From Burkholderiales bacterium (GTDB lineage Bacteria > Pseudomonadota > Gammaproteobacteria > Burkholderiales > Burkholderiaceae_C), in contig JADJDV010000005.1 in NCBI GenBank assembly GCA_016702555.1, positions 434,001 through 498,000 on the forward strand: a stretch of 64,000 bases of DNA, read 5' to 3'. The position numbers were made by a program, and so were the translations under genes. Numbering within the stretch: position 1 is the stretch's first letter; every line of letters starts with the position of its first letter. The notes beneath the pieces were generated by a model. It had not been told where the DNA came from. It was given only the letters and a program-made list of their open reading frames with translations, and searched no databases. Shown here one piece after another: positions 44,327 to 53,417 of the stretch.

Positions 44327-45370
44327 ATGCGCAGCAATGCCCTCTACTTTCCCTACATCGCGCTTCCCAACGACGCATGGACCGCGAAAGCGTTGCTGTA
44401 CTGGGACAGGCTTTCGTCCATCGTACCGATGGACCACCTTCACCATCCCGATCAAACAAGCGACTTTATGCGCGAACTACTGGCCGAGGGTCTTGTCCAG
44501 CCAGTCATTCCCGCTCAGTACGTTTATCGAATAGAGCGATTCGACGATTCCTTCATCGAACTAATCGAGAGCCGGCTAAGGCGAGACCGACAGCGCCTTG
44601 TCGAGTCCTTTGACGCAGGCACCACGACTCGTATCCACGCGGAAAAGCTGGGCGAGATACCTAGGTTCCTTACGAAGCAAGGTCTCGCCAAGCAAATCGA
44701 CTGGGCCTGGTACGACGTGGAAACCGGCACGGCAAACCAGTTCATGTCCTATCTCGCCACGTGCCTCGGAGCGATCCCCGAGGTGGACGCCACGCCTGTT
44801 ACCAACAAGACAGCCTTCGCCCGTGGATTGAAGCCACCTTATCGGCAGTCAGCACAGTATCCGCTGCACAAGCACAAGTCGCGTGAAGTCGTGCTCAAGC
44901 ATCTGCTTCCAACCCCCAAGGAACCGGTGCAACTGGACAAGCTACTGCGATTCAAACAGCAATACGGCCAACTTCTGCCACCTCTGCGCGACAGGGTCGA
45001 GGCGCATTGCACCTATGTGGCCACGCTTTCCGATGCCGACCAGCGCATCGAAGCGAACAAGGCGTTCCTACTCGAATGCCGACAGCAAATCGCTGAAATC
45101 GAGGAAGTCATGCAGCCCACGCTTGGCAAGGTGGTCCTGGGCTCCCTCGCCCCACTTTTCGGCGCCGGATTCACAGTTCAGGCCACGGACTCGGGCAATA
45201 TGGTTGCATACACTGGCGCGGCCCTGACGCTCGCGGGAGCCGCTTACCATGCTATCGCTAGCGTTCGAGGGGACGGCGCCCTGCAGAACCGCCCCCTCGC
45301 CTATGTCGTGCATGCCAGTCAGGCTTTCAGCAGTGCTGGCCGCACCGCTCATCTGCCGCCCTCCTCCTGA
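44327..45370 (+). CDS. DUF6236-family protein
   Basis: A 347-residue protein with the recognisable opening NALYFPYIALPNDAWTAKAL and LLYWDRLSSIVPMD. A long middle is followed by a predicted coiled coil (DADQRIEANKAFLLECRQQIAEIEEVM, about 245-270) and a C-terminal hydrophobic pair (LGSLAPLFGAGFTV and TGAALTLAGAAYHAIA) that may insert in a membrane. The function is unknown; homologues are scattered in accessory regions. Confidence 0.7.
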   Translation: MRSNALYFPYIALPNDAWTAKALLYWDRLSSIVPMDHLHHPDQTSDFMRELLAEGLVQPVIPAQYVYRIERFDDSFIELIESRLRRDRQRLVESFDAGTTTRIHAEKLGEIPRFLTKQGLAKQIDWAWYDVETGTANQFMSYLATCLGAIPEVDATPVTNKTAFARGLKPPYRQSAQYPLHKHKSREVVLKHLLPTPKEPVQLDKLLRFKQQYGQLLPPLRDRVEAHCTYVATLSDADQRIEANKAFLLECRQQIAEIEEVMQPTLGKVVLGSLAPLFGAGFTVQATDSGNMVAYTGAALTLAGAAYHAIASVRGDGALQNRPLAYVVHASQAFSSAGRTAHLPPSS

Positions 45371-45534
45371 ATTGTCGTGACACGATACGACATTTCGGCG
45401 CGGCGTTCGCACGCCCTTCTACGCCCATGCACGCCCACGCGGGTTTCGCCTTCAGCCAGTCGTTCGGACAATTCGATCCAGACAAGGCCATCATCCTTTC
45501 TTGCGTCGATGGCCTAGCTTGAGCGGAGGTCATC

Positions 45535-45738
45535 ATGGGCAATGCGAGCCAGTGGGTTCTCATCAATCGCTTCGCCGAGATCACCGGCTACAGCGAAAAC
45601 GCTGTGCGTCACAAGATCAAGGGCGGCATATGGATCGAGGGGCGCATCTGGCGCAAGGCACCGGACGGGCGCATCTTCGTGAACTTGGGCGAGTTCGAGC
45701 GGTGGGTCGAAAGCGATGTGCTCATCAAAGCCTTCTGA
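45535..45738 (+). CDS. excisionase-like DNA-binding protein
   Basis: A 67-residue winged-helix protein of the excisionase type: WVLINRFAEITGYSENAVRHKIKGG, then WRKAPDGRIFVNLGEFERWVES. Such proteins bind arm sites at att and direct the integrase to excision. A TGAGCGGAGG ribosome site precedes the ATG. It lies 360 bp upstream of the integrase, as expected for a xis gene. Confidence 0.8.
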   Translation: MGNASQWVLINRFAEITGYSENAVRHKIKGGIWIEGRIWRKAPDGRIFVNLGEFERWVESDVLIKAF

Positions 45739-45781
45739 TCCGTTGGGCACAGAGATCGCCATGAAAACGATCAAGGACAGA

Positions 45782-45804
45782 TATACGCTCAATGAGCGTA
45801 TAAT
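45782..45804 (+). promoter_or_regulatory. palindromic operator overlapping a -10 box
   Basis: A perfect 10-bp inverted repeat of half-site TATACGCTCA around a single central A (45782-45802). Its right end forms part of a perfect -10 hexamer TATAAT (45799-45804); AGGACA 19 bases upstream is a weak -35. It lies 58 bp before the HTH gene that precedes the integrase, so that protein is the obvious candidate repressor. Confidence 0.7.
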
Positions 45805-45861
45805 TATCCTCCGTAGTACCTCCCTACCGCGCCAGCGGACCGGGCTTACGCTGCCGGCGTC

Positions 45862-46092
45862 ATGAACGACCCGAACCCCCAAAACCCCACGCCCGACGCC
45901 ATCCGCAAAGCTCGCCTTGCCGTGGGATTCACGCAGACTGAGGCCGCCCATACGGTGCGGGCGTCGCTGCGTGGCTGGCAGCAATGGGAGGCCGGCGATC
46001 GAGCCATGCCGCCTGGGTTGTTCGAGCTGTTCATGCTCAAGACCGGGCAGTGGCCACTGGATCGCAAAGCGGAGAACCGATCAGAGAGGTAA
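45862..46092 (+). CDS. XRE-like helix-turn-helix regulator
   Basis: A 76-residue single-domain DNA-binding protein: DAIRKARLAVGFTQTEAAHT with recognition helix region SLRGWQQWEAGDRAMPPGLFELF. It resembles short HTH antitoxin/repressor proteins. It sits 5 bp upstream of the integrase and downstream of a palindromic operator, suggesting it autoregulates and controls integrase transcription. Confidence 0.75.
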   Translation: MNDPNPQNPTPDAIRKARLAVGFTQTEAAHTVRASLRGWQQWEAGDRAMPPGLFELFMLKTGQWPLDRKAENRSER

Positions 46093-46097
46093 GACGG

Positions 46098-47360
46098 ATG
46101 GCGAAGGCAGCAGCAACCAATACGGGGTTTCCCGGCGTCGAGGTACGCGGCAACTCGATCCGCGTCTTTTTCATGTTCAAGCGTGATCGCCATGGCCATA
46201 CGCTGCGCCTTGAGCCGACCCGCAACAACATCAAGCATGCCGTCCAGTTGCGCAGTGCCGCACTGTTCGCGTTGAGAAACGGCACCTACAACGAGGCCGA
46301 CTTCTTTCCGAACTCACGCCCTGCCGCGAGCCCGGCCCAAAGCAAGCGCGTAGGCGAACTGTGCGACCGCTACAAGCCGCTGAAGGCGGTGGACATCACG
46401 CCGGAAACGCAATCGCGCTACGAAGTCGCTCTCGACATCTGCGTGGACACGCTGGGCCGTACCCGCATGGTCGATGCCCTGCTGCCCGAGGACATCCAGA
46501 AGCTGCGCGTGGACCTGATCGCCACGCGCGCCGTCTCCACGGTCAACCACTACTTGGCGACGTTCTCCGGCTTCCTCCACTGGTGCGAGAACAACCGCTA
46601 CTGCGCCGACCTCGCCAAACACTGCGTGCGCTTTACCAAGAGCATCAAGGACCCGGACCCTCTGACCTACGAGGAATACCTGGCGCTGATCGAGCAGGGT
46701 TGCCTACACCCGATCGACGAAGCCACAGTGACGGTGGCCGTCTACACCGGGCTGCGGCCGGGTGAACTGCTCGCCCTGGCCGTGGAGGACGTGGCGCCCG
46801 ACTTCAGCAAGATCACGGTGCGCCGCTCGATCACGCAATCGGTGACCTTCAAGGTGCCCAAGACGAAGAAGGAACGCACCGTGCTGCTGCAGCCGCCGGC
46901 GCGCGATGCCATGAAGGTGCTGGTCGCCGATGCGAAGCAACGCGAGGCGGCCGACCTGACCGTGTGGCTGAACCGCCATGAATCGCGCACCGACCACGTG
47001 CGCGTGCTGCTGTCGCCGAAGACGCAGGCACGCAAAACGGCTGTCAACGACTACTTCGTGCCCAGCGCCTGGAACACCAAATGGGCCAATCTGGTCCGGC
47101 GCGCAGGCATCCGGGCGCGCCCGGCCTACCAGACCCGTCACACTTATGCCTGCTGGAACCTCACGGCGCGAGGCAACCTGGCCTTCATCGCGAACCAGAT
47201 GGGCCACAAGGACTACTCTATGCTTGTAACAGTCTATGGCCGATGGATAGACACAGAGTCCTCCAGAGAGCTTGAGCGCATCTGGGAGGGCATGCAGAAC
47301 ATGGCCCGAATTACACCAAAATTACACCAAGAAGCCGCCGAGAAATCTCTAAGTTGTTGA
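46098..47360 (+). CDS. tyrosine recombinase (island integrase)
   Basis: A 420-residue phage-type integrase. The N-terminal part binds arm DNA; the core-binding SAM-like domain spans about 90-190 (QSKRVGELCDRYKP, ATFSGFLHWCENN). The catalytic residues are visible as TGLRPGEL (Arg I), QTRHTYACW (H-x-x-R region), MGHKDYSM and the Tyr nucleophile in LVTVYGRW. The last 18 codons contain the right attachment site, so the C-terminus depends on whether the island is integrated (EAAEKSLSC) or circular (predicted QNHPETAA). Confidence 0.93.
   Translation: MAKAAATNTGFPGVEVRGNSIRVFFMFKRDRHGHTLRLEPTRNNIKHAVQLRSAALFALRNGTYNEADFFPNSRPAASPAQSKRVGELCDRYKPLKAVDITPETQSRYEVALDICVDTLGRTRMVDALLPEDIQKLRVDLIATRAVSTVNHYLATFSGFLHWCENNRYCADLAKHCVRFTKSIKDPDPLTYEEYLALIEQGCLHPIDEATVTVAVYTGLRPGELLALAVEDVAPDFSKITVRRSITQSVTFKVPKTKKERTVLLQPPARDAMKVLVADAKQREAADLTVWLNRHESRTDHVRVLLSPKTQARKTAVNDYFVPSAWNTKWANLVRRAGIRARPAYQTRHTYACWNLTARGNLAFIANQMGHKDYSMLVTVYGRWIDTESSRELERIWEGMQNMARITPKLHQEAAEKSLSC
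47308..47333. other. right attachment site (attR) of the island
   Basis: The partner of 29032-29057 (24 of 26 bases identical). It is located within the 3' end of the integrase gene and only 33 bp before the mutS start. The island therefore inserted directly upstream of mutS. Confidence 0.8.
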
Positions 47361-47365
47361 TTTAA

Positions 47366-49990
47366 ATGGATAAAATAGAGACTCTCTCGCATACCCCCAT
47401 GATGGCGCAGTACCTCGGCATCAAGGCCGAGTACCCCGACACGCTGGTGTTCTACCGCATGGGCGACTTCTACGAGATGTTCTACCAGGACGCCGAGCGT
47501 GCCGCCGGCCTGCTGGACATCACGCTGACCACCCGCGGCCAATCGGCCGGGCAGCCGGTTCCGATGGCGGGCGTGCCGTTTCATTCGGTCGAAGGCTATC
47601 TGGCGCGGCTGATCAAGCTGGGCGAATCGGTCGCCATCTGCGAGCAGGTGGGCGATGTGGCGACGTCGAAAGGGCCGGTCGAGCGCAAGGTGGTGCGCGT
47701 GGTCACGCCCGGCACGCTGACCGACAGCGAACTGCTCAGCGACAAGAGCGAATCGATGCTGCTGGCGGTGCACCCTGGCCCACGCCACCGCTGCGGCCTG
47801 GCCTGGCTGGCGGTGACCCAGGGTCAGGTGCATCTGGCCGAATGCACGCCGGATGAACTGCCCGGCTGGCTGGAGCGCATCGCGCCCAGCGAGCTGCTGC
47901 TGCCGCAAGACGCCACGCCCGCTTTCGAGCAACGCCTGCGCGAGGTGCGGCCAGCGGCAGGGCGCGCGCCCGCCCTCACCCACCGGCCCGAGTTCCAGTT
48001 CGACGCCGCGCTGGGCCGCCGCAAGCTGCTGGAACAGCTGCAGACCGCCAGCCTGGCGGCCTGGAACGCCGAGGATCTGCCGCACGCGCACGCCGCCGCC
48101 GCCGCGCTGCTGAGCTACGCCGAACACACCCAGGGCCGCGCGCTGACGCACGTGCGCGCCGTGGTGGTCGAGCGTCCGGGCGAGCTGATCGATCTGCCGG
48201 CCACGACGGGCCGCAACCTGGAGCTGGTGCAGACCCTGCGCGGCGAGGATGCACCCACGGTGTTCTCGCTGCTCGACACCTGCATGACCGGCATGGGCAG
48301 CCGCCGGCTGCGCAGCTGGCTGCTGGCGCCCGCGCGCGACCGCGCGCAGGCCAGCGCGCGGCTGCAGGCCATTGGCGAGCTGCGCGAGGGTGGCCTGGCG
48401 CAGAAGCTGCGCACACAGCTCAAGGGCACCAGCGACGTCGAACGCATCACCGCCCGCCTGGCACTGAACCAGGTGCGCCCGCGCGAGTTGGTGGCGCTGC
48501 GCCACGCGCTGCAGAAAAAAGAGCTTCTGGCACTGGTGGGGCCGGCGCCGACCGAGTTGCTGGCCCGGATCTCGGACGACTTGTCGCCGCCCGCCGAAGC
48601 GCTCGATCTGCTGCAGGCCGCGCTGCTGGACGAGCCCGCCGCGCTGATCCGCGATGGCGGCGTGATCGCCCCTGGACTGGACGCCGAACTGGACGAACTG
48701 CGCGCCATCCGGGACAACTGCGACGCCTTCCTGATCGACCTGGAAGCGCGCGAGCGCCAGCGCACCGGCATCGCCAACCTGCGCGTGCAGTTCAACAAGG
48801 TGCATGGCTTCTACATCGAGGTGACGCAGGGCCAGGCCTCCAAGGTGCCCGACGACTACCGCCGCCGCCAGACGCTGAAGAACGCCGAGCGCTTCATCAC
48901 GCCCGAGCTGAAGGCCTTCGAGGACAAGGCGCTCTCGGCGCAGGAACGGGCGCTGGCGCGTGAGAAGTGGCTGTACGACCATCTGCTGAGCGCCTTGCAG
49001 CCGCAGGTGCCGCAACTCACCCGCCTTGCCCGCGCCATCGCCGCGCTGGACGCGCTGTGCGCGCTGGCCGAGCGTTCGCTCACACTGAACTGGTGCGCGC
49101 CGCAATTCGTGCGCGAGCCCTGCATCGAAATCCGCGCCGGGCGGCATCCGGTGGTGGAAAGCAGACTGCAGGAAACCAGCGGCGCGCCCTTCATCGCCAA
49201 CGACACGCTGCTCGGGCCAAAGGCGCGCATGCAGATCATCACCGGGCCCAACATGGGCGGCAAGAGCACCTACATGCGCCAGGTGGCGCTGATCGTGCTG
49301 CTGGCGTCGATGGGTTCCTACGTGCCGGCGCAGAGCTGCCGCCTGGGCCCGATCGATGCCGTCCACACCCGCATCGGCGCGGCCGACGACCTGGCGAATG
49401 CGCAATCCACCTTCATGCTGGAGATGACCGAGGCGGCGCAGATCCTGCACACCGCCACACGCGAGTCGCTGGTGCTGATGGACGAGATCGGCCGCGGCAC
49501 CAGCACCTTCGACGGCCTGGCGCTGGCCAGCGGCATTGCGGCGCACCTGCACGACCGGGTCGGCGCGTTCACGCTGTTCGCCACGCATTATTTCGAGCTG
49601 ACCGAATTTCCCGCCACACACCACGCGGCGATCAACGTGCACGTGAGCGCGGCCGAAGCGACGCGGGCGGGCGGGCACGACATCGTCTTCCTGCACGAGC
49701 TGCAGCCCGGCCCCGCCAGCCGCAGCTACGGCATCCAGGTGGCGCGGCTGGCGGGCGTGCCCACGCCGGTGGTGAACCACGCGCGCCACGTGCTGGGCGA
49801 GCTGGAACAAGGCGCGCACGCCAGCCGCGCCCAGGTCGATCTGTTCGCGCCGCCGCCCGCCAGCCTGCTGGCCGCCGGTCCCTCGCCCCTAGAATTGGCG
49901 CTTGCCCGCATCGATCCCGACACCCTGAGCCCGCGTGAAGCGCTGGACGCGCTCTACCAACTGAAGCAACTCACGACAAACGACGAATGA
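47366..49990 (+). CDS. mutS: DNA mismatch repair protein MutS
   Basis: An 874-residue MutS. The mismatch-reading F-x-E motif is in YRMGDFYEMFYQ; connector, lever and clamp domains follow. The ATPase has Walker A GPNMGGKSTYMRQ (about residue 627) and Walker B LVLMDEIGRGTSTFDGLA, ending in a dimer-forming helical tail. The first 11 codons (DKIETLSHTPM) abut the island and may not be native; ATG at 47399 or 47402 (MAQYLGIKAEYPD) is the more family-like start. No strong ribosome site is seen for any of them. Confidence 0.95.
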   Translation: MDKIETLSHTPMMAQYLGIKAEYPDTLVFYRMGDFYEMFYQDAERAAGLLDITLTTRGQSAGQPVPMAGVPFHSVEGYLARLIKLGESVAICEQVGDVATSKGPVERKVVRVVTPGTLTDSELLSDKSESMLLAVHPGPRHRCGLAWLAVTQGQVHLAECTPDELPGWLERIAPSELLLPQDATPAFEQRLREVRPAAGRAPALTHRPEFQFDAALGRRKLLEQLQTASLAAWNAEDLPHAHAAAAALLSYAEHTQGRALTHVRAVVVERPGELIDLPATTGRNLELVQTLRGEDAPTVFSLLDTCMTGMGSRRLRSWLLAPARDRAQASARLQAIGELREGGLAQKLRTQLKGTSDVERITARLALNQVRPRELVALRHALQKKELLALVGPAPTELLARISDDLSPPAEALDLLQAALLDEPAALIRDGGVIAPGLDAELDELRAIRDNCDAFLIDLEARERQRTGIANLRVQFNKVHGFYIEVTQGQASKVPDDYRRRQTLKNAERFITPELKAFEDKALSAQERALAREKWLYDHLLSALQPQVPQLTRLARAIAALDALCALAERSLTLNWCAPQFVREPCIEIRAGRHPVVESRLQETSGAPFIANDTLLGPKARMQIITGPNMGGKSTYMRQVALIVLLASMGSYVPAQSCRLGPIDAVHTRIGAADDLANAQSTFMLEMTEAAQILHTATRESLVLMDEIGRGTSTFDGLALASGIAAHLHDRVGAFTLFATHYFELTEFPATHHAAINVHVSAAEATRAGGHDIVFLHELQPGPASRSYGIQVARLAGVPTPVVNHARHVLGELEQGAHASRAQVDLFAPPPASLLAAGPSPLELALARIDPDTLSPREALDALYQLKQLTTNDE

Positions 49991-50101
49991 CGGCGACCTG
50001 GCCGTCCCGTGACCGATGACAGCAAGGTCCGGCCCGCACCGGCAGCCGTCATGGGTCATTGAAGCCGCGCCAGCGGCGACACCATTCGTCATCACACCAC
50101 C

Positions 50102-50929
50102 ATGACCTACTGCTGCGCCATCAAGATCAACGAGGGCATGGTGTTCCTGTCCGACTCGCGCACCAACGCCGGGGTGGACGCCATCAGCACCTTCCGCAAG
50201 ATGCTGATCTACGAGCGCCCGGGCGACCGCTTCATGGTGATGCTGTCGGCGGGCAACCTGTCGATCTCGCAGTCGGTGCGCGAGATCCTGCAGACCGAGG
50301 CCATCCGTGACCCGGAGAGCGGCGACCCCATCACGCTGTGGAACGCCAGGAGCATGTTCGACGTCGCCCAGGTGCTGGGCGCGGCGGTGCGCCACATCAA
50401 CCACCGCGACGGTGCGGCGCTGCGGCATGCGGGGCTGGAATTCAACGTCTCGCTGATCCTGGGCGGGCAGATCGCCGGCGAGGCGATGCGCCTGTTCATG
50501 GTGTATTCGGCCGGCAACTTCATCGAGGCCACGGCCGAGACGCCCTATTTTCAGATCGGCGAATCCAAGTACGGCAAGCCGGTGCTCGACCGCGTGCTCA
50601 CGCCCGACATGCCGCTGGACGAAGCCGCCAAGTGCGCGCTGGTGTCGATGGATTCCACGCTCAAGTCGAACCTGTCGGTGGGCCTGCCGCTGGACCTGGT
50701 GGTCTACCCCGCCGACGCGCTGCAGACCGACCGCGTGGTCTGCATCGACCAGGACAACCCCTATTTCATGATGCTGAACCGGAGCTGGGGCCGGCGCCTG
50801 CGCGAGGTGTTCGACAGCATCGAGGACCCACTGTGGAACGGCGGCGAGACCGAGGTGCCGCTGAAGGTCGCGTCGGCGCGCCACCCGCCGCTGAAGAAGA
50901 TCACGGCAGCGAACGAGCGTCTGATCTGA
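50102..50929 (+). CDS. Anbu/BPH-type proteasome-like peptidase
   Basis: A 275-residue Ntn-hydrolase of the Anbu (ancestral beta subunit) type. After Met removal the mature N-terminus would be Thr2, the expected nucleophile, followed by YCCAIKINEGMVFLSDSRTN, a pattern typical of Anbu. Other motifs are FMVMLSAGNLSISQSV and LEFNVSLILGGQI. Anbu genes are usually next to transglutaminase-like, alpha-E and ATP-grasp genes; none are here, the neighbours being mutS and an alpha/beta hydrolase. Confidence 0.85.
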   Translation: MTYCCAIKINEGMVFLSDSRTNAGVDAISTFRKMLIYERPGDRFMVMLSAGNLSISQSVREILQTEAIRDPESGDPITLWNARSMFDVAQVLGAAVRHINHRDGAALRHAGLEFNVSLILGGQIAGEAMRLFMVYSAGNFIEATAETPYFQIGESKYGKPVLDRVLTPDMPLDEAAKCALVSMDSTLKSNLSVGLPLDLVVYPADALQTDRVVCIDQDNPYFMMLNRSWGRRLREVFDSIEDPLWNGGETEVPLKVASARHPPLKKITAANERLI

Positions 50930-51007
50930 GGTCGACACAGAGCCGTTCCTGCAACACCCAGTCACGCACCCGGCGCCCGCGCAGCGCGGGACGTCTCACT
51001 CTCTCTC

Positions 51008-51817
51008 ATGACCACGCTCGTCTTCTCCCACGGCAACAGCTTTCCTGCCAGCACCTACCGCGTCATGCTCGACAGCCTGCGCACGCGCGGCTGGCGCGTC
51101 AACGCCATCGAGAAGTACGGCCACGACCCCGACTACCCGGTCACCGACAACTGGCCGCACCTGGTGCGCCAGCTGGCCGACTTTGCCGCACGCGAAAAGG
51201 ATGCCGCCGGCGGCCAGGCGCCGGTGCTCGTCGGCCATTCGCTCGGCGGCATCCTGAGCCTGATGTGCGCGGCGCAGCACCCCGATCTGGCGCGCGCCGT
51301 GGTGATGCTCGACTCGCCAGTGTTGCGCGGCTGGCGCGCCGGCGCCGTGAGCGTGGCCAAGCGCACCGCGCTGATGAAGCGCCTGTCGCCCAGCCAGGTC
51401 AGTCGCCGACGTCGCAACGAGTGGGACGATCGGTCGGCGGTGTTCCAGCACTTTCGCGGCAAGAAGATGTTCGCCACCTGGGACGAGCAGGTGCTGCACG
51501 ACTACGTCGACCACGGTACCTTCGATGCCGAGGGCACCTGGCGCCTGGCGTTCAACCCGGTCATCGAATCGCACATCTACGACACGCTGCCGCACAACAT
51601 CGACAAGCTGCTGCGCCAGCATCCGCTGAAGTGCCCGGCCGCCTTCATCGGCGGCCTGCAGTCGGCCGAGATCAAGCAGGTCGGCGGCCTGGGACCCACG
51701 GCCAAGTTCGCCAAGGGCCGCGTGACGATGATCGACGGCAGCCACTTGTTTCCGATGGAGAACCCATTGGCCGCGGCCGCGGCGGTCGAAGCCAATTTGC
51801 GCGCCATGGGCCTGTGA
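51008..51817 (+). CDS. alpha/beta hydrolase
   Basis: A 269-residue alpha/beta-hydrolase fold protein. The oxyanion region is LVFSHGNSFPASTYR, the nucleophile elbow GHSLGG has S78, an acid is likely near ALDR-type PAAFIGG, and the terminal His is in IDGSHLFPMENP. It probably acts on esters or related bonds; the substrate is unknown. It is located downstream of the Anbu gene on the same strand (78 bp gap). Confidence 0.85.
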   Translation: MTTLVFSHGNSFPASTYRVMLDSLRTRGWRVNAIEKYGHDPDYPVTDNWPHLVRQLADFAAREKDAAGGQAPVLVGHSLGGILSLMCAAQHPDLARAVVMLDSPVLRGWRAGAVSVAKRTALMKRLSPSQVSRRRRNEWDDRSAVFQHFRGKKMFATWDEQVLHDYVDHGTFDAEGTWRLAFNPVIESHIYDTLPHNIDKLLRQHPLKCPAAFIGGLQSAEIKQVGGLGPTAKFAKGRVTMIDGSHLFPMENPLAAAAAVEANLRAMGL

Positions 51818-51845
51818 GGCTCCGCCGAGAGAACACTGGGGCCTG

Positions 51846-52472
51846 TTAAAGCCATTTTTGGCCAACGCCGTCGTTGGCGGCATCGCGGGGCGCGCGGCGC
51901 CGCACCCGAAACGCCAGGCTGATGCGCGACCCGACCGCCTGCGCGGTCTTGGGAATGCCGTGGTCGTGCGTGAACTGCGAGGCGTGGCTCATCACCAGCA
52001 CGCTGCCGGGCTCCAGCCGCACGCGCAGCGGGCGGTGCGGCGGTGCCTTGGCACGGATCAGCATCTCGCGCGCGGCGCCCAGCGACAGGATGGCGATCGG
52101 CTGGCCAGGCGCCAGATCGGCGGTGCGGTCGTTGTGCGGCGCCACGCTGTCGCTGCCGTCGCGGTACAGGTTGAAGCCGGCGTGGGTGTAGGGCGCGGGC
52201 GCCACGCCGCGCACCGCGGCCAGCGCCGCATCCAGCAGCGCGGGTCGCACCGGGTCATCCAATCTCGCGCTGGCCATCAGGCGCGGTACGGTCACGGCGC
52301 GCTCGTACATCCAGCGCTGCTGGCCGTGCCAGGCGATGGACGACAGCAGCTGCCCGAACCACGACTGCGCCATCGCCAGCCCCAGCACGCCCGGCCAGTA
52401 CACGATGCCGCCCTCGGCGTCGCGCAGCAGGGGCACGGGCTGGTCGTCCAGCATCGATAACTGTGTTTGCAT
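51846..52472 (-). CDS. alkB: AlkB-family 2-oxoglutarate/Fe(II) dioxygenase
   Basis: A 208-residue DNA/RNA demethylase-type protein. The HxD iron motif is APHNDRT, the distal His is in SQFTHDHGIPK, and the 2-oxoglutarate-binding Arg pair is in GSRISLAFRVR. The nucleotide-recognition lid (RAVTVPRLMASARLDD) and AGFNLYRDGSDS are typical of ABH2/3-like bacterial members. It repairs alkylated bases by oxidative demethylation. It converges with the hydrolase gene. Confidence 0.9.
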   Translation of the reverse strand: MQTQLSMLDDQPVPLLRDAEGGIVYWPGVLGLAMAQSWFGQLLSSIAWHGQQRWMYERAVTVPRLMASARLDDPVRPALLDAALAAVRGVAPAPYTHAGFNLYRDGSDSVAPHNDRTADLAPGQPIAILSLGAAREMLIRAKAPPHRPLRVRLEPGSVLVMSHASQFTHDHGIPKTAQAVGSRISLAFRVRRRAPRDAANDGVGQKWL

Positions 52473-52557
52473 CCAGTCCTCTTAGGGCCGAGTGGGCCAC
52501 CGGCGCAAGACCCCGCGCCCCGATCGGCGGCCGGCAGTCGGCCCGCCGGGAGCCGAC

Positions 52558-53415
52558 TCAGACTTCCAGGTTGTCGATCAGGCGCGTGCCACCCAGCCGC
52601 GCGGCACCCAGCACGACCAGGGCACCCGCGCCATCGCCAGACTGCGGCGGCAGCAGGTCGGTGCGGCGGCGCAGCGTCAGGTAGTCGGGCTGCCAGCCGC
52701 GCGCGGCCAGGGCCTGCCGGGCGGCGGCCTCGAGCGCCGGCAGCCGATCCGGCAGCGCATGCGCAGCAGCCAGCGCATCGCGCGCCAGCGTGCGCAGCGC
52801 CAGCGGCAACTGCAGGGCCTCGGCGCGTTCGGCCTCGCTGAGGTAGCGATTGCGCGAGGACAGCGCCAAGCCGTCCTCGGCGCGCTGCGTCTCGCCGGCC
52901 GCGATGTCGATCGGCAGCGCGAACTGCCGCACCAGGCCGCGGATCACCATCAGCTGCTGGTAGTCCTTCTTGCCGAACACCGCCGTGCCCTGCACCTTGC
53001 CGGCGAACACCGCCATGAACAGCTTCATCACCACCGTCGCCACGCCGGTGAAGAAGCCGGGACGGAACTCGCCTTCCAGCAGATCGGCAAGCTGCGGATC
53101 CGGCACCACCTTGAAGTGCTGCGGCTCGGGGTACAGGTCGGCCTCGCGCGGCGCGAACAGCACATCGCAGCCGGCGTCGCGCAGCCGGGCGCAGTCGGCC
53201 TCGAAGGTGCGCGGGTAGCTGTCGAAGTCCTCGTGCGGCAGGAATTGCAGGCGATTGACGAAGATGCTGGCCACGCTGGCGTCGCCGAGCGGTTTCGCCT
53301 GCGCCAGCAAGGCCAGATGCCCGGCGTGCAGGTTGCCCATGGTGGGCACGAAGCTGGGGTGCTCGGCCGCGCGCAGGGCCTGGCGCAGATCGGCGATGGT
53401 GTGGACGATGCGCAT
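52558..53415 (-). CDS. panC: pantothenate synthetase
   Basis: A 285-residue pantoate-beta-alanine ligase. The PTMGNLHAGHLALL motif near residues 25-38 is the HxGH ATP site, VASIFVNRLQFLPHEDFDSYPRT is the pantoate region, and AVFGKKDYQQLMVI (KMSKS-like) and LALSSRNRYLS complete the active site. It makes pantothenate from pantoate, beta-alanine and ATP. The start at 53415 is the family start; the gene begins 2 bp after panB. Confidence 0.95.
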   Translation of the reverse strand: MRIVHTIADLRQALRAAEHPSFVPTMGNLHAGHLALLAQAKPLGDASVASIFVNRLQFLPHEDFDSYPRTFEADCARLRDAGCDVLFAPREADLYPEPQHFKVVPDPQLADLLEGEFRPGFFTGVATVVMKLFMAVFAGKVQGTAVFGKKDYQQLMVIRGLVRQFALPIDIAAGETQRAEDGLALSSRNRYLSEAERAEALQLPLALRTLARDALAAAHALPDRLPALEAAARQALAARGWQPDYLTLRRRTDLLPPQSGDGAGALVVLGAARLGGTRLIDNLEV

Positions 53416-53417
53416 GC

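Noticed and set aside
29032..47333. Prophage
   Set aside because: No capsid, terminase, portal, tail or lysis genes are visible; only integrase, xis-like and plasmid/ICE-type genes.
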